Shown piece by piece: positions 1 through 12,084 of a DNA stretch of 61,838 nt. This stretch comes from Coriobacteriaceae bacterium AM48-5 (GTDB lineage: Bacteria > Actinomycetota > Coriobacteriia > Coriobacteriales > Coriobacteriaceae), in assembly GCA_027669525.1 (NCBI GenBank), contig JAQEDJ010000007.1, positions 1-61,838 of the forward strand. The letters are read 5' to 3'. The position numbers and the translations under genes were made by a program. Positions within the stretch are counted from its first letter, which is position 1. Each line of letters begins with the position of its first letter. Below the pieces are notes generated by a model. The model was not told the DNA's origin. It worked only from the letters and a program-made list of their open reading frames with translations, and searched no databases.

Positions 1-358
1 ACCTGCGGAAACGAGGTGATGGCCAGGTGCCGGGAGCTATCTCCGCGTTGCGCTAGCTGCGGAAACGCGTGTTCCGTTCAGGCTGTTGCGTTGAGATTGA
101 AAATCAACCTTATTTGTTTAAACGTCTTGTTTTGTTACAAGCTGATTACATTCCAGTATTTTGGCTGATTTGCTGCTGAGGATTGATAGCTGATCTATTT
201 ACATGACCGAATTGAGCACGCTGTTCATTATTGCCGGTTTTAAACAGACACAAATGTGCTCGGGTTGAGGCTATTTCGTTTAAACAGATGGTGCTTGACT
301 AATGGTAAGGAATATGCTCTAGGAAAGTAGTCGTTGGGGACGTTTCTAAATGACTAGT
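1..358. other. Intergenic stretch without a convincing gene
   Basis: I see no supportable coding sequence here. Bases 85-310 are much richer in A and T than the rest of the window and contain two GTTTAAAC-like stretches. The start of the stretch has two GCGGAAACG-type words. It could be a regulatory region for a gene left of the window or horizontally acquired sequence, but nothing decides this. Confidence 0.5.
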
Positions 359-406
359 CATTGGGGACGTTCTTTTACGACTAGTCGTTTAAGAACGTCC
401 CCAATG
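359..406. repeat. Palindromic repeat, ACGTCCCC family
   Basis: The arms CATTGGGGACGTTCTT (359-374) and AAGAACGTCCCCAATG (391-406) are perfect 16-bp inverted repeats around a loop containing ACTAGTCG. The same arrangement, with the same arms, occurs at 60130-60177. A partial copy of the left arm (CGTTGGGGACGTTTCT) lies just upstream near 332-347. This is a dispersed intergenic palindrome; it sits 3' of hypA, whose stop is at 413, so it may act as its transcript end. Confidence 0.75.
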
Positions 407-412
407 TCTAAG

Positions 413-841
413 TTAGGCGATATGGAGGGGGTTGGCGGCGTCGACGGCATCGGGGGCGTCGGAGAGGTCGCCAGGAGCAGTGTCTGCCGGGTCCTCGTCG
501 GGGGTCTCGATCTGCTTGATCATGACCTCCTGGCCCTGCAACAGGTATGTCTCGCCGCTGCCGCAATGGGGGCAGGTCTTGCCGTGCTCGACCGTCGCGT
601 AGTCGCAGCCGCACGCCTCGCAATGCGTCACGGCCTCGACGGGCTCCACGATAAGCTCCGCGCCCTGCGTGATAGGCTTTTTATCCGCCGCCCAGCGCCA
701 AGCGTCGAGCAACAAGTCGGGAACGACGCCCGAGACCTCGCCCAGCAGCAACGTCACGCTCGAAACGCGACGCACGCCATTGGCGCGCGCCACATTCTCA
801 ACATCGCGAATGATGTGGTAAACGATTCCCAATTCATGCAA
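413..841 (-). CDS. hypA: Hydrogenase nickel incorporation protein HypA
   Basis: HypA is the nickel metallochaperone that, with HypB, loads nickel into [NiFe] hydrogenase precursors in the cytoplasm. The product has about 142 residues, as usual for HypA. It begins MHELGIV, which carries the N-terminal nickel-binding Met-His-Glu. A zinc site is formed by Cys74, Cys77, Cys90 and Cys93 (CEAC and CPHC). I chose the TTG codon at 841 as start because it places MHE at the N-terminus and is preceded by GAAAGG at suitable spacing; the longer reading from 1036 adds sequence unlike HypA. The acidic C-terminal tail of about 30 residues is not typical. The other maturation genes (hypF, C, D, E) lie 31 kb away and hypB is not in the window. 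Confidence 0.9.
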   Translation of the reverse strand: MHELGIVYHIIRDVENVARANGVRRVSSVTLLLGEVSGVVPDLLLDAWRWAADKKPITQGAELIVEPVEAVTHCEACGCDYATVEHGKTCPHCGSGETYLLQGQEVMIKQIETPDEDPADTAPGDLSDAPDAVDAANPLHIA

Positions 842-893
842 GATAAAACCTTTCGACAGAGGTCGATGCGATGTCAATTCAACGTCAGCGAGC

Positions 894-990
894 GGCGCCC
901 AGGTACCCCAGGTTGCCCCGAAACAAGGCGTCCGCTGGGCTTTTGCCCGCGGCGCCGCAGTTGAGGGGCAAGATGGGGTACCTGGGTGCC
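894..990. terminator. Long hairpin between the oxidoreductase gene and hypA
   Basis: Bases 894-919 and 965-990 form inverted arms of 26 bp with three mismatches (core CAGGTACCCCA / TGGGGTACCTG). The inner 45 bases can fold further (GGGC...GCCC). The hairpin lies between the stop of the oxidoreductase gene (1036) and the hypA start (841). It could end or process the upstream transcript; no clear U tract follows, so an intrinsic terminator is not certain. Confidence 0.5.
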
Positions 991-1035
991 GCGCAGCGTC
1001 GGCAGTTCCGCGTTCGTTAGAACGGCGGAACCTCA

Positions 1036-3810
1036 TTACTTCTTCCCGAATTTGATCTTAATGGCGCGCTTGAGCGCGTACTTGCCCAGGCTTGGGAGCT
1101 TTTGCTCGTATTTGACCATCGTTGAGCACTCGGGGCGGTCGCGATCCAGATGGATGGCGTCGAACGCGCACTTGGTGGTGCACAGACCGCAGCCAATACA
1201 CTTGTTGGGGTCGACGATCGAGGCGCCGCAGCCCAGGCAGCGAGCGGTCTCGGCGCGCACCTGTTCCTCGGTAAAGGTCTCGACGTACTCGCTAAACGGC
1301 GCGGCCTTCTCGCGTTCGCGGTCCACATGCGCAACCTCGCGGCTCGCGTTGTCGTAGCTTTCGATCACGGCATCGTCGCGGTCAAGCGCGGTGTAGCGGC
1401 GCTGGTTGCGGCCGATGGTGAGCGTGGAGCCCGGCTGCACAAAGCGATGGATGGACACCGCGGCCTCGTGACCGGCGGCAATGGCATCGATGGCAAAGCT
1501 GGGGCCAGTGTAGACGTCGCCGCCCACAAAGATGTCGGGCTCGGCGGTCTGGTACGTCTGCGGATCGGCAAGGGCACCCTGGCCGCGGCCGAGCTCCACC
1601 TTGGAGCCAGCCAGCAGGTCGCCCCACACAATGGACTGGCCAATGGACATGACGACACGGTCGGCATCGACACGGCGCAAGTCGTTCTCGTCATGCTCGG
1701 GCGCAAAACGGCCCTCGTCGTCAAAGACACGCGTGCAGCGCTTGAAGGTGATACCGCACACACGACCGGCCTCGTCCAGGTGAATCTCCTTGGCCCCAGC
1801 CGCAGCTAATGTGCGCGCCGTCCTCAATGGCCTCGCGACGCTCCTCCTCGCTGGCAGGCATCTGGGCCTCGCTCTCCAGGCAGAACATCTCAACGTGCTC
1901 GGAACCCAGACGGCAGGCGTTGCGCGCGACGTCGATGGCCACGTTGCCGCCGCCCACCACGATGGTGCGCCCGGGCAGCGCGTCGATCTTGCCGCTGTTA
2001 ACCTCGCGAAGGAAGTCGACGGCCACGGTCACATCCTCGGCATCCTCGCCCGGAATGCCGGCAAGGCGGCCGCCCTGGCAGCCAATGGCCACGTAGAAGG
2101 CCTTAAAGCCCTGCGCGCGCAGCTCGTCGAGCGTCACGTCGCGACCGACTTCCACGCCATAGCGGAACTCGGCACCCATCAGGCGAATGACCTCGACCTC
2201 GGCCTCGATAACATCCTTCTGCAGCTTAAAGCTGGGAATGCCGTAGGTGAGCATGCCGCCCGGGCGCTCGTTTTTCTCGAACACGACGGGCTTGTAGCCC
2301 TTCTCGGCCAGATAGAAGGCGCAGGACAGACCGGCCGGACCGGCGCCGATGATGGCGATCTTCTGGTCGAAGCCGCCGGCACGCGTCGGGGTCACCACAG
2401 GTGGGACATAGCGAGTCGCGGCATCCAGATCGCGCTGGGCGATAAACTTCTTGACCTCGTCGATAGCCACGGCGGCGTCCACACGGCCGCGGGTGCAGGC
2501 ATCCTCGCAGCGGCGGTTGCACACACGGCCGCAGATAGCGGGCAGCGGGTTCTCGCGCTTGATGAGCGCCAGAGCCTCGTCGCAGCGGCCCTGCGCCGCA
2601 AGCTTTAAGTAGCCCTGAACGGCAACGTGAGCGGGGCAAGCCGTCTTGCAGGGCGCGGTGCCAGACTCGTGCGTCTCGATACGGTTGTCGTTGCGGTAGT
2701 TGGGCGACCACTTGGTGTGATCCCATTTGGTGGCGTCGGGCAGCTCCTGGCGCGGATACTCGGGTACCTGTCCGCCGGCCTTTTTGCTGCAGAGCTTCTG
2801 GCCGAGCTTGGCGGCGCCGGCCGGGCACACCTCAACGCAGCGACCGCAGGCAACGCACTTGTCCTTCTCGACCTTGGCGACATAGGCAGAGCGCGACAGG
2901 TTGGGCGTGTTGAACAGCTGAGAGGTGCGCAGGGCGTAGCACACGTTGACGTTGCAGTTGCAGATAGCGAAGATCTTGTTCTCGCCGTCGATATTGGTGA
3001 TCTGGTGCACAAAGCCGTTGTCCTCGGCCTGGCGCAGGATGTCGTAGACCTCGTCGCGCGTCACGTAATGGCCGCGGTCGGTCTCAACCACATAGTCGGC
3101 CATATCGCCCACGGCGATGCACCAATCGGCCGGGTCGTCGGCGCAGCCTCTCCCATCACGCGACGGCTCGCGCGGCAGCTGCAGGTGCTGGCGGCATATT
3201 TACCCTCGTATTTGTTGAGCCAATGCTCGATATGCTCGATCGGCACCGAGGTGCTCGCGGCATCGATGGCCTTCTCGACCGGAATGACATGCATGCCGAT
3301 GCCGGCGCCTCCGGGCGGCACCATCGGCGTGGCCTTGGACAGCGGTCCCTTGGACGCCTGCTCAAAGAACTTGGCATACACCGGGTGCTCCTCGAGCTGG
3401 CCCATGCGCATGTTGAGGAACTCGGCAGAACCCGGCACCAGCATGGGCAGCACCCACTGCTTGGCGCGCTCGGGGTTTTCCCAGTTGTACTCGAGCAGAC
3501 CCGTGTAGCTCATGTCATCGAGCATTTTTTCGATCTGGGCCTCGGGCATGCCGGTGAGCTTGACCATCTCGGGCAGCGTATAGGGACGGCGCATCTTCAT
3601 CTTGCAGAGAACTTCGGCCTGCTCGTCGGTTGCGGCCTCGGCAAACGACCAGTACTCGTAGCCCAGCAGCTCGTCGCGGTGCAACAGGCGGTTGGTGCAG
3701 TGCTCACACAGTTTGACGATGGCCTCGCGCGGATGCTCCGGTATCGGCGGCACGAACTCCGCGCCGATATCGGGCTCGGTATAGCTAATCCCCGGTCCGT
3801 TGAGAATCAT
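1036..3810 (-). CDS. Large Fe-S / FAD pyridine-nucleotide oxidoreductase (two frameshifts)
   Basis: A composite of about 924 residues. Residues 1-210 hold a winged-helix-like segment and a Cys motif (TCSCRASRR). Next is a ferredoxin-type cluster site (CVACGRCVEVCP), then a glutamate-synthase beta-like Fe-S domain (CKTACPAH, CGRVCNRRCEDAC), an FAD site (IIGAGPAGLSCA), an NAD(P) site (VVGGGNVAID), and a C-terminal [4Fe-4S] motif (CIGCGLCTTKC). It should move electrons between NAD(P)H, FAD and Fe-S clusters in the cytoplasm; the substrate cannot be read. The start at 3810 has AGAAGGG seven bases upstream. Frame changes near 3147 (GAGGGC read as GAGGC) and near 1793 (one base too many or two too few in GGGGCC) split it; both flanks keep family sequence, so I treat it as one gene. 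It diverges from a TetR gene with paired operators between them. Confidence 0.75.
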
Positions 3811-3903
3811 GGTTGTCCCTTCTCTTGCCGCAGCCCGGCGAGACCGCAGCGCCCCTCTTTTTTTGCAGGCCGAGCATGCCCCCATGCCGTTCACCCGCCA
3901 TTG

Positions 3904-3941
3904 TTGACATTGTGTCAAAAATAGTATTGACGAACCGTCAA
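3904..3941. promoter_or_regulatory. Tandem TetR-type operators, TTGAC-N5-GTCAA
   Basis: Two identical dyads, TTGAC-N5-GTCAA, lie at 3904-3918 and 3927-3941 with centres 23 bp apart, about two helical turns. They are in the 189-bp divergent region between the oxidoreductase (start 3810) and the TetR gene (start 4000). The position and symmetry fit autoregulation and control of the oxidoreductase by the adjacent TetR protein. Binding is inferred, not shown. Confidence 0.6.
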
Positions 3942-3999
3942 CAATATTCAAGACTGTTAGGCGAACGGTCAGGCAAAAGAGGATGAAAGGCGGCAAAAC

Positions 4000-4662
4000 A
4001 TGGGCAACAACGCAGCAGATATCTCTGTGGTCGATGCCGTCCCCGCATCCGATAGCGCGGCAAAACGCCTGACGGGCGACGAGCGCCGTCGCGAGATCCT
4101 CGCCGCTGTGCGCGCCGTGAGCGCCGAGCTTGGTGTGTCCCATCTTTCGGTATCGGCCGTGACCAAGCGGGCTGGCTGCACGCGTTCGCTGTTCTACCAC
4201 TACTTTGCCGATATGGATGCCGCCGTCACCGCCGTTATGGACGAGGCAATCGACGGCTTTATCGCCGAGCTCGAGCAGCGGAACGCCAGCCGCACGGTTG
4301 GCGACATCGAAGGCGCACTCGACACCGTTGCTCCGCTCTTTAAGCGCCTGGTCGTGAGCGGCCACGAGTTGCCGAGCACGCTCACCTCGAGCAGCGGCGC
4401 GCTCTACGGCGGCTTTTTGCACAACGTGGTCCAGCGCGTGGCGCAGTATATCTGCGATACCACCGTGGTGGATTTTGTCGCCCATCACGAGCTACGCATC
4501 GACCATGTCTACGAGACGTTCTACACCCTCATCATGGGGCTGCTGATGTATATCCGCACGCACCCCGATGTGCCCGACGAGACAGTCAAGGAAATCATCG
4601 CCTCGACGCTCCATATCGAGGGCTATACCGCCAAGTATCAGGAGCGCAAGCCCCAGAACTGA
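4000..4662 (+). CDS. TetR/AcrR family transcriptional regulator
   Basis: A 220-residue regulator. Residues 25-75 form the TetR helix-turn-helix: RRREILAAVRAVSAELGVS, then VSAVTKRAGCTRSLFYHYF, the typical recognition helix ending in YHYF. The remaining helices form the ligand and dimer domain. It is transcribed away from the Fe-S/FAD oxidoreductase and towards the membrane protein at 4726, with two TTGAC-N5-GTCAA dyads in the divergent promoter region. Most family members are repressors released by a small ligand, so it likely controls both neighbours. The ligand is unknown. The first 20 residues are outside the conserved domain. Confidence 0.88.
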   Translation: MGNNAADISVVDAVPASDSAAKRLTGDERRREILAAVRAVSAELGVSHLSVSAVTKRAGCTRSLFYHYFADMDAAVTAVMDEAIDGFIAELEQRNASRTVGDIEGALDTVAPLFKRLVVSGHELPSTLTSSSGALYGGFLHNVVQRVAQYICDTTVVDFVAHHELRIDHVYETFYTLIMGLLMYIRTHPDVPDETVKEIIASTLHIEGYTAKYQERKPQN

Positions 4663-4725
4663 CGACATTTGGCCAAACTGCCCGCGATCAGAAGAGGGGC
4701 CGCGGGCTTGTGAAAGGAGAGCAGC

Positions 4726-5732
4726 ATGCTGTTCGATGTTTGGGGTAGCAATACCCTTATCCACTGGGCCGGCTGGGCCATGGTCTTTATTGGCCTGATC
4801 GTGCTCAACGAGGTCGGCCGCCGCACCAAGCTGGGCGCGGCCATCATCTTTGGCGTGGCTCCGCTGGCCATGACCATCTACTGCGTCGCTATCGCCATCG
4901 GCGTCTCACAGGTGCCGAGTGGGCGCTCACCAACCCCACCCATGTGTACCAGAACAGCTGGTTCCACTACGCCAAGGTATACGCGGCGCTGGCCGGTTGC
5001 TGGGGCTTCATTGCCATTAAGTACCAGTGGGGCAAGATCGGCAAGGCGCATTGGTTCCGCGCGTGGCCGTTTGTGATCGTCGCCATCAACATCATGATCG
5101 CCGTCGTGTCCGACTTTGAGAGCGCCTATCACTTCTTTGTCCTGGGCGAGTCCACCTGGGTCACCTCCGAGGGCGCCACGCAGCTCGCCGGCTGGAACAA
5201 CGTGTTCAACGGCATCGCCGGTATCATCAACATCTTCTGCATGACCGGTTGGTGGAGTGTCTACGCCTCTGAGGACAAGACCGACATGCTGTGGCCCGAC
5301 ATGACCTGGGTCTACATCATCGCCTACGACATCTGGAACTTCTGCTACACCTACAACTGCCTGCCCACCCACTCCTGGTTCTGCGGCTTTGCACTGCTGC
5401 TGGCGCCCACCGTCGCCGCCTTTATCTGGAACAAGGGCGGCTGGATCCAGAACCGCGCCTTTACGCTGGCTATTTGGTGCATGTTTGCCCAGGTGTTCCC
5501 GTACTTCCAGGAGGAGTCCATCTTTGTGACCCACTCCACGCTCGACCCCAGCGCCGCTACTGCGGTCTCGATCGCCGCACTGGTCGCCAACATCGCCGCG
5601 ATCATCTACATCGCCTACCGCGCCAAGAAGCTCGGCCGCAATCCCTACAAGCAGGATGTCTTTGAGGGCACCAGCGATTGGGAGAAGGCTACCGCTCGCC
5701 GCGCCAAGGTGGATTACGCACACGCCGAGTAA
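4726..5732 (+). CDS. Polytopic membrane protein, DUF5692-like (frameshift)
   Basis: A membrane protein of about 336 residues with eight or nine hydrophobic segments, many Trp and Tyr (for example FNGIAGIINIFCMTGWWSVY), and a charged C-terminal tail. It resembles proteins grouped as DUF5692; that assignment is from memory. No catalytic motif is clear. The start ATG at 4726 follows GAAAGGAG. Near 4911, CAGGGTGCC appears as CAGGTGCC, which shifts the frame between residues 61 and 63; restoring one G joins GVSQ to AEWALTNP. The gene lies 63 bp after the TetR gene in the same direction, so it probably belongs to the same regulated unit as the oxidoreductase. A clear terminator follows at 5801. Confidence 0.65.
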
Positions 5733-5800
5733 CGCGCTCGCTGCCGTCCGCATTTGGATGTAGGCGCGTCTCTTTGGCTCCGTAATCTCGCGTTATGCGC

Positions 5801-5841
5801 AGCCCCCGGAAAGCAATTCGTTTGCTTTCCGGGGGCTTTTT
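5801..5841 (+). terminator. Rho-independent terminator
   Basis: A 16-bp perfect stem (AGCCCCCGGAAAGCAA paired with TTGCTTTCCGGGGGCT) with a five-base loop is followed by a T run. It lies 70 bp after the stop of the membrane-protein gene. Confidence 0.9.
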
Positions 5842-5974
5842 GCTGTCGCGCGTGCATTCATGCACATATTCACAATGTATCGCGCAGATAAAATCGAATT
5901 TCCGACTGCACGCCAGCTCTATGTGACCTTAATTTTGGGTACATTGTTGTCCCGATATTGAGCTTGGGGGATAT

Positions 5975-7461
5975 ATGGAAAATGAGACGAGGGGCCAAGA
6001 GGACGCGGCCCAAGATGCAGCGGCGTGCGCCGAGGCCTTGGAGAGCCTAGACCGGTTTTCGCTGGACGAAGTTGCGTTTGACGAGACAATCGTCGACATG
6101 CAGGACGCGGCGGGCGATGGCATACCGGATACGGGCGACGACGTCGAGGATGCTCGCGATGAAGCCGATGTCGAAAAAGGCGATGACGAGGGCAATGGCC
6201 AACCGGAACCCAACGCGGGAGATGAGACCTCCCTGCTTGGCGACTTGCCCGTCGACGAATCGCTCACCCGCGAGCTCCCCGGCTTGGGCTCTGCGCCAGT
6301 CGTCGACGAGACCATCGCCATGGGAGATATTCCCCTGCCGTCCGCTCCCTCGGCACACGAAGCCGAGGTTCGTCATCGTAAGATGTCGCCCAAGCGCCGC
6401 AATCTGATGGTCGCCGGTGTCGTGGCCGTCGCGCTCGTCGCCGGCGGCGCGGGCTATGCGGCTTGGAACGGATACCAGCAAGAGCAGGCCGCCGTAGTTG
6501 CCGCAAACGCCCATACCATGATGTCGGTGCAAATTGGCGTACATGCCGCGGGACTCGACTGCTCCACCGGCTCAAAGATCCCCGTGCAGGTGAGTGGCCA
6601 GGACTCCGACGGCTCTTCTGTGAGCGAAACGCTCTACGTTGACGAGCACGGCCGCGGCATCAAACTGCTGCCCGGCGATTACACGCTCTCCATCGCTGCC
6701 TCCCCCATCGCGGCCGACGGCACCATCTATACCGTCCCGACCACCAAGACGCAGGTCACCGTTAAGAGCGATGGACAGGATTTAAGTGCCAGGCTGCCTT
6801 TAAACTCAAGGTGCCTTCGGCCGACACGGTAACCAACGACCAGATCGACGCCGCCGCCAAGTATGCCGAGGAAGGCGGCGCGAGCTCCGCCGCCACCGCC
6901 AAGGTGCTCCAGCAGGCGGCAACCGCGCGGCGCGACGCCGCCGTCAATGCCGTGAGCGCGCAAAAGGCACAGGCAGCCCGTGATGCCGACGCCCGTCACA
7001 AGGCAACCGACCTCTACCAGCTCGATATCCCCGTCGAATGGTACGGCAAGGTCGAGACTTGGCAAAATGGCAGCACGCTATGCATCTATCTTGCCGGCGA
7101 CAGCGATACGCCGATTGTGACGCTCGTCGCGGTGCGCGAGGGCGAGAGCTTTACGCCCGATGAGGGCGATACGGTTTTGGGTGCGGCCAATCTAGGCAAC
7201 GGTTATACCGTCTACGCCAGCGGCCCCGTCTATCCGTACGTGGTGCCCCAGACCATCAACGGACGGACGCAGAATCCCGTGTCAACCTACCCCATGGATA
7301 CGGCGATTGAGCTTGTCGAGCTCACGACCGGCAACCGCTACACCTATAGCCAGATCAAGAACGTACTGGTCGGCAAAGACGGCAAGGCAGACGCCGCGAC
7401 CAAGCTCGAGACCGACTACCTCGCCCAGATTCTCCTGCCGAGCATCAAGGCCCAGGACTAG
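5975..7461 (+). CDS. Membrane-anchored protein of unknown function (frameshift)
   Basis: About 495 residues. The first 140 are acidic and low in complexity (many Asp, Glu, Ala), probably disordered and cytoplasmic. A basic stretch (KMSPKRRN) precedes one membrane helix at about 147-169 (LMVAGVVAVALVAGGAGYAA). The rest should be outside: an Ig-like or carrier-like part, an Ala-rich helical segment, and a C-terminal globular part. No family is recognised. The start at 5975 follows a GGGGG ribosome site. Near 6785 one base is missing (AGTGCC where AGCTGCC or similar is needed); translation continues in the next frame as QAAFKLKVPSADTV. The topology resembles single-pass proteins that sense or process envelope signals, but this is only a guess. 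Confidence 0.65.
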
Positions 7462-7505
7462 CGGACCATGACACCTGAGTCCTGGCCTCGCAAATCCATA
7501 GACGA

Positions 7506-8858
7506 TTAGGAAAGGAGCCACTTCCATGCGGGCACAGCATGTACCACGCCGTGTTTGCATGGAATATCGGCCTGCTCATCCATGGTAACGATTGCCGACT
7601 CGCCAAGATCAAACTGGGCCATCGCGACATCGAGCGCTGCAATTTCGCGCTCGCGCGTTTTCTCGCTTGTCATATCCACACTTACCTGAATCAGGCCGTA
7701 AGCCTGCATGAGCAGTGCATCCCCAGCCACAAAGTCCACCTCATGGCTTTTATTCTTATCTTTAATCAGCAGGCGGCAAACCGAACCGGGCCGCACGGCG
7801 GGGGTCCTTCTTCTGAGCGCATTGAACACCGCGGTCTCGAGCCTCTGACCCTGATCCAATGCCGATGCGGGGGAGAACGCTCCGAACATCGCGGGATCGA
7901 CGGCGTAGACCTTAGACGCAGACCGCGTATTATTTGCAAGCGAACGCGTGAACTCCGGCACCGAAAACAGCAGGTAGGCGTCCTCGTAATACTCAAGTAA
8001 GTCGCTGAGCGTATTTCGACTGACGGGTATCTGTCTGCTCTTGAACTCGTTGTACACTTTGTTCACTGACAGCTCTCGTCCCGAAGATGCCATGCACCGC
8101 GCCAGAAACAGCGAGGCCAAACGGGGGTTCTTGACGTCGTAACGTTCAACGACGTCCATGGCGACCGTTCGCGACGCATATTCCTGTAGCAGCTGAATCG
8201 TGTCTGCGGGCGTCTGCTCAAGTGTCGCGATGAATCCCCCTCGCTCGAGATATCCGACCAGATGGTGTCGGAGCAACGCCGCATCGCTCGAGGAGAAGGG
8301 TGCGTTCGACTCAGGAACGCTCCCCGTCTTATATCGGACGTATTCCGAAAAACTCAACGGAAAAAGCTCTCGCACAAGAGAACGGCCCCTGAACTCGCTC
8401 TTAAGTTCTGAGGACAGCATCTTAGAAGAAGATCCCGTCACGTAAACGGTCGCCTTCTCCGTATCGACCACGCGTCGCAGAAACGCACCCCATTCGGGTA
8501 TTTCCTGGATCTCGTCAAAGAAAAGATAGGCGCCCTCGCCTCGAGCAGCAGGATATAGTGCATAGAATGTATCGAGCACGTCCGCTAGTAGCGATGGCTC
8601 ATACGGACGCAAGCGCTCATCCTCAAAATTGAAATATAGCATCCGGTCAGGCTCGACGCCTTGGCCCTGAAGCCGCCGCACCTCCTGATACAGGCGATAC
8701 GTCTTTCCACAACGACGGGCGCCCACAATCACATATACGATGTTGTCGCGCTTTGGCTCCTGCGGGTTGCCCAGATCAAGGTCGCGCTCAAAGACCTGCG
8801 GAATCCCCTGTTGCTCAAAGTCCTTTATTTTTTGAGCCACCAAGTCGTTGAATGCCAT
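7506..8858 (-). CDS. AAA-type ATPase with DUF4143-like C-terminus
   Basis: A 450-residue ATPase of the archaeal-type family common in gut bacteria. Walker A is GARRCGKT (residues 46-53) and Walker B is YLFFDEIQE (about 111-119); TGSSSKML is the sensor region. The C-terminal half has the DUF4143 character, including the ending segment with KSHEVDFVAG, a PD-(D/E)XK-like pattern (E, then VDFV). The biological role of this family is unsettled; proposals include toxin-like or mobile-element associated functions. It stands alone on the minus strand between two convergent or unrelated genes. Its ribosome site (GGAG, five bases from ATG) is directly adjacent to a 25-bp perfect palindrome that would form a hairpin in the mRNA leader. 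Confidence 0.85.
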   Translation of the reverse strand: MAFNDLVAQKIKDFEQQGIPQVFERDLDLGNPQEPKRDNIVYVIVGARRCGKTYRLYQEVRRLQGQGVEPDRMLYFNFEDERLRPYEPSLLADVLDTFYALYPAARGEGAYLFFDEIQEIPEWGAFLRRVVDTEKATVYVTGSSSKMLSSELKSEFRGRSLVRELFPLSFSEYVRYKTGSVPESNAPFSSSDAALLRHHLVGYLERGGFIATLEQTPADTIQLLQEYASRTVAMDVVERYDVKNPRLASLFLARCMASSGRELSVNKVYNEFKSRQIPVSRNTLSDLLEYYEDAYLLFSVPEFTRSLANNTRSASKVYAVDPAMFGAFSPASALDQGQRLETAVFNALRRRTPAVRPGSVCRLLIKDKNKSHEVDFVAGDALLMQAYGLIQVSVDMTSEKTREREIAALDVAMAQFDLGESAIVTMDEQADIPCKHGVVHAVPAWKWLLS

Positions 8859-8866
8859 AATTCTCC

Positions 8867-8926
8867 AATCTTGCTCTCCTGCTAATCAAGATTATAACGA
8901 TTCTTGATTAGCAGGAGAGCAAGATT
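8867..8926. promoter_or_regulatory. 25-bp perfect inverted repeat in the ATPase leader
   Basis: Arms at 8867-8891 and 8902-8926 are perfect 25-bp inverted repeats (core CTCTCCTGCTAATCAAGA) around a ten-base loop. A third, degenerate copy of the arm follows at 8933-8955 (TTCTTGATTAATGGATAAGCAAG). The near arm ends eight bases before the ATPase ATG and touches its ribosome site. It can be an operator for a dimer, a translational hairpin, or the end of a lost mobile element. Confidence 0.7.
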
Positions 8927-9030
8927 ATGCGTTTCTTGATTAATGGATAAGCAAGTTTTCTATTAGTGGCCCCTCCCGGAGGATAACGAGCGGCCGAGGG
9001 GGCAGGCATGAACGCCTCTAGCCGAAAACA

Positions 9031-9065
9031 AAGTAGCTAAAAACCCCGTCCCAAATGAGCTACTT
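9031..9065 (-). terminator. Hairpin after the 59-residue gene
   Basis: AAGTAGCT (9031-9038) pairs with AGCTACTT (9058-9065), enclosing a sequence that on the minus strand reads CATTTGGGACGGGGTTTTT. The same inner block (CCCGTCCCAAATG) occurs in the terminator at 58236-58262, which suggests a recurrent terminator module. The T run is inside the loop here, so its efficiency is uncertain. Confidence 0.45.
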
Positions 9066-9243
9066 AACGCCAGGGGTCGGCTTCGAAGAGGGGCTCGCGC
9101 TCGGGGCGACGATCGCTATAAGGATCGTAGCCGTCGTCATCCTCGTTCTCGGCACGGATGTAGGGGTCGCGCGGCTTGGGTGCCGGCTTAGGCGCAGGCT
9201 TGGGCGCCGGCGCGCTTGTCTTGATCTCGTCTTTCATCTGCAT
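9064..9243 (-). CDS. Small 59-residue proline-rich protein
   Basis: A short gene starting at ATG 9243 with AAGGAG four bases upstream and stopping at TAA 9064. The product begins MQMKDEIKTS, continues with a repeated AP-KP tract (residues 11-24), then an acidic and aromatic part (AENEDDDGYDPYSDRR) ending FEADPWR. No domain is recognised; low complexity and charge suggest an unfolded tail-like protein. The codon use matches neighbouring genes and the ribosome site is strong, which is why I call it. It lies between clpB and the ATPase, both on the same strand, with the clpB terminator upstream, so it has its own promoter. Confidence 0.6.
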   Translation of the reverse strand: MQMKDEIKTSAPAPKPAPKPAPKPRDPYIRAENEDDDGYDPYSDRRPEREPLFEADPWR

Positions 9244-9287
9244 AGCTCCTTACATCGCATCCGTTCGGCATCATCGATTGTCGCACG

Positions 9288-9323
9288 AAAAAGGGCGGCG
9301 GACCCAATGGATCCGCCGCCCTT
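9288..9323 (-). terminator. clpB terminator
   Basis: AAGGGCGGCGGA (9291-9302) pairs with TCCGCCGCCCTT (9312-9323). Read on the minus strand the stem is followed by TTTTT. It lies 46 bp after the clpB stop. Confidence 0.85.
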
Positions 9324-9368
9324 GGCGTTTAGAGACGGCTGGTAGATTTTAAGGCATATCCCAAAAAT

Positions 9369-11996
<2,628 letters not shown>

Positions 11997-12084
11997 GGAA
12001 TCACCTCTCTTGGGGCGGCCGCCTACGGGGCGGCTTCACGTTGTTCGAGAAGTATTGTTGCCAGCTTTACGCGATCTTATACAC

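Noticed and set aside
350..964. Open frames on the plus strand opposite hypA
   Set aside because: They mirror the hypA coding strand in high-GC DNA, lack ribosome sites and show no family sequence.
1150..2608. Long plus-strand open frames opposite the oxidoreductase
   Set aside because: High GC at third positions leaves antisense frames open; the translated sequence is low in complexity and unlike any family, while the minus strand has clear Fe-S and FAD motifs.
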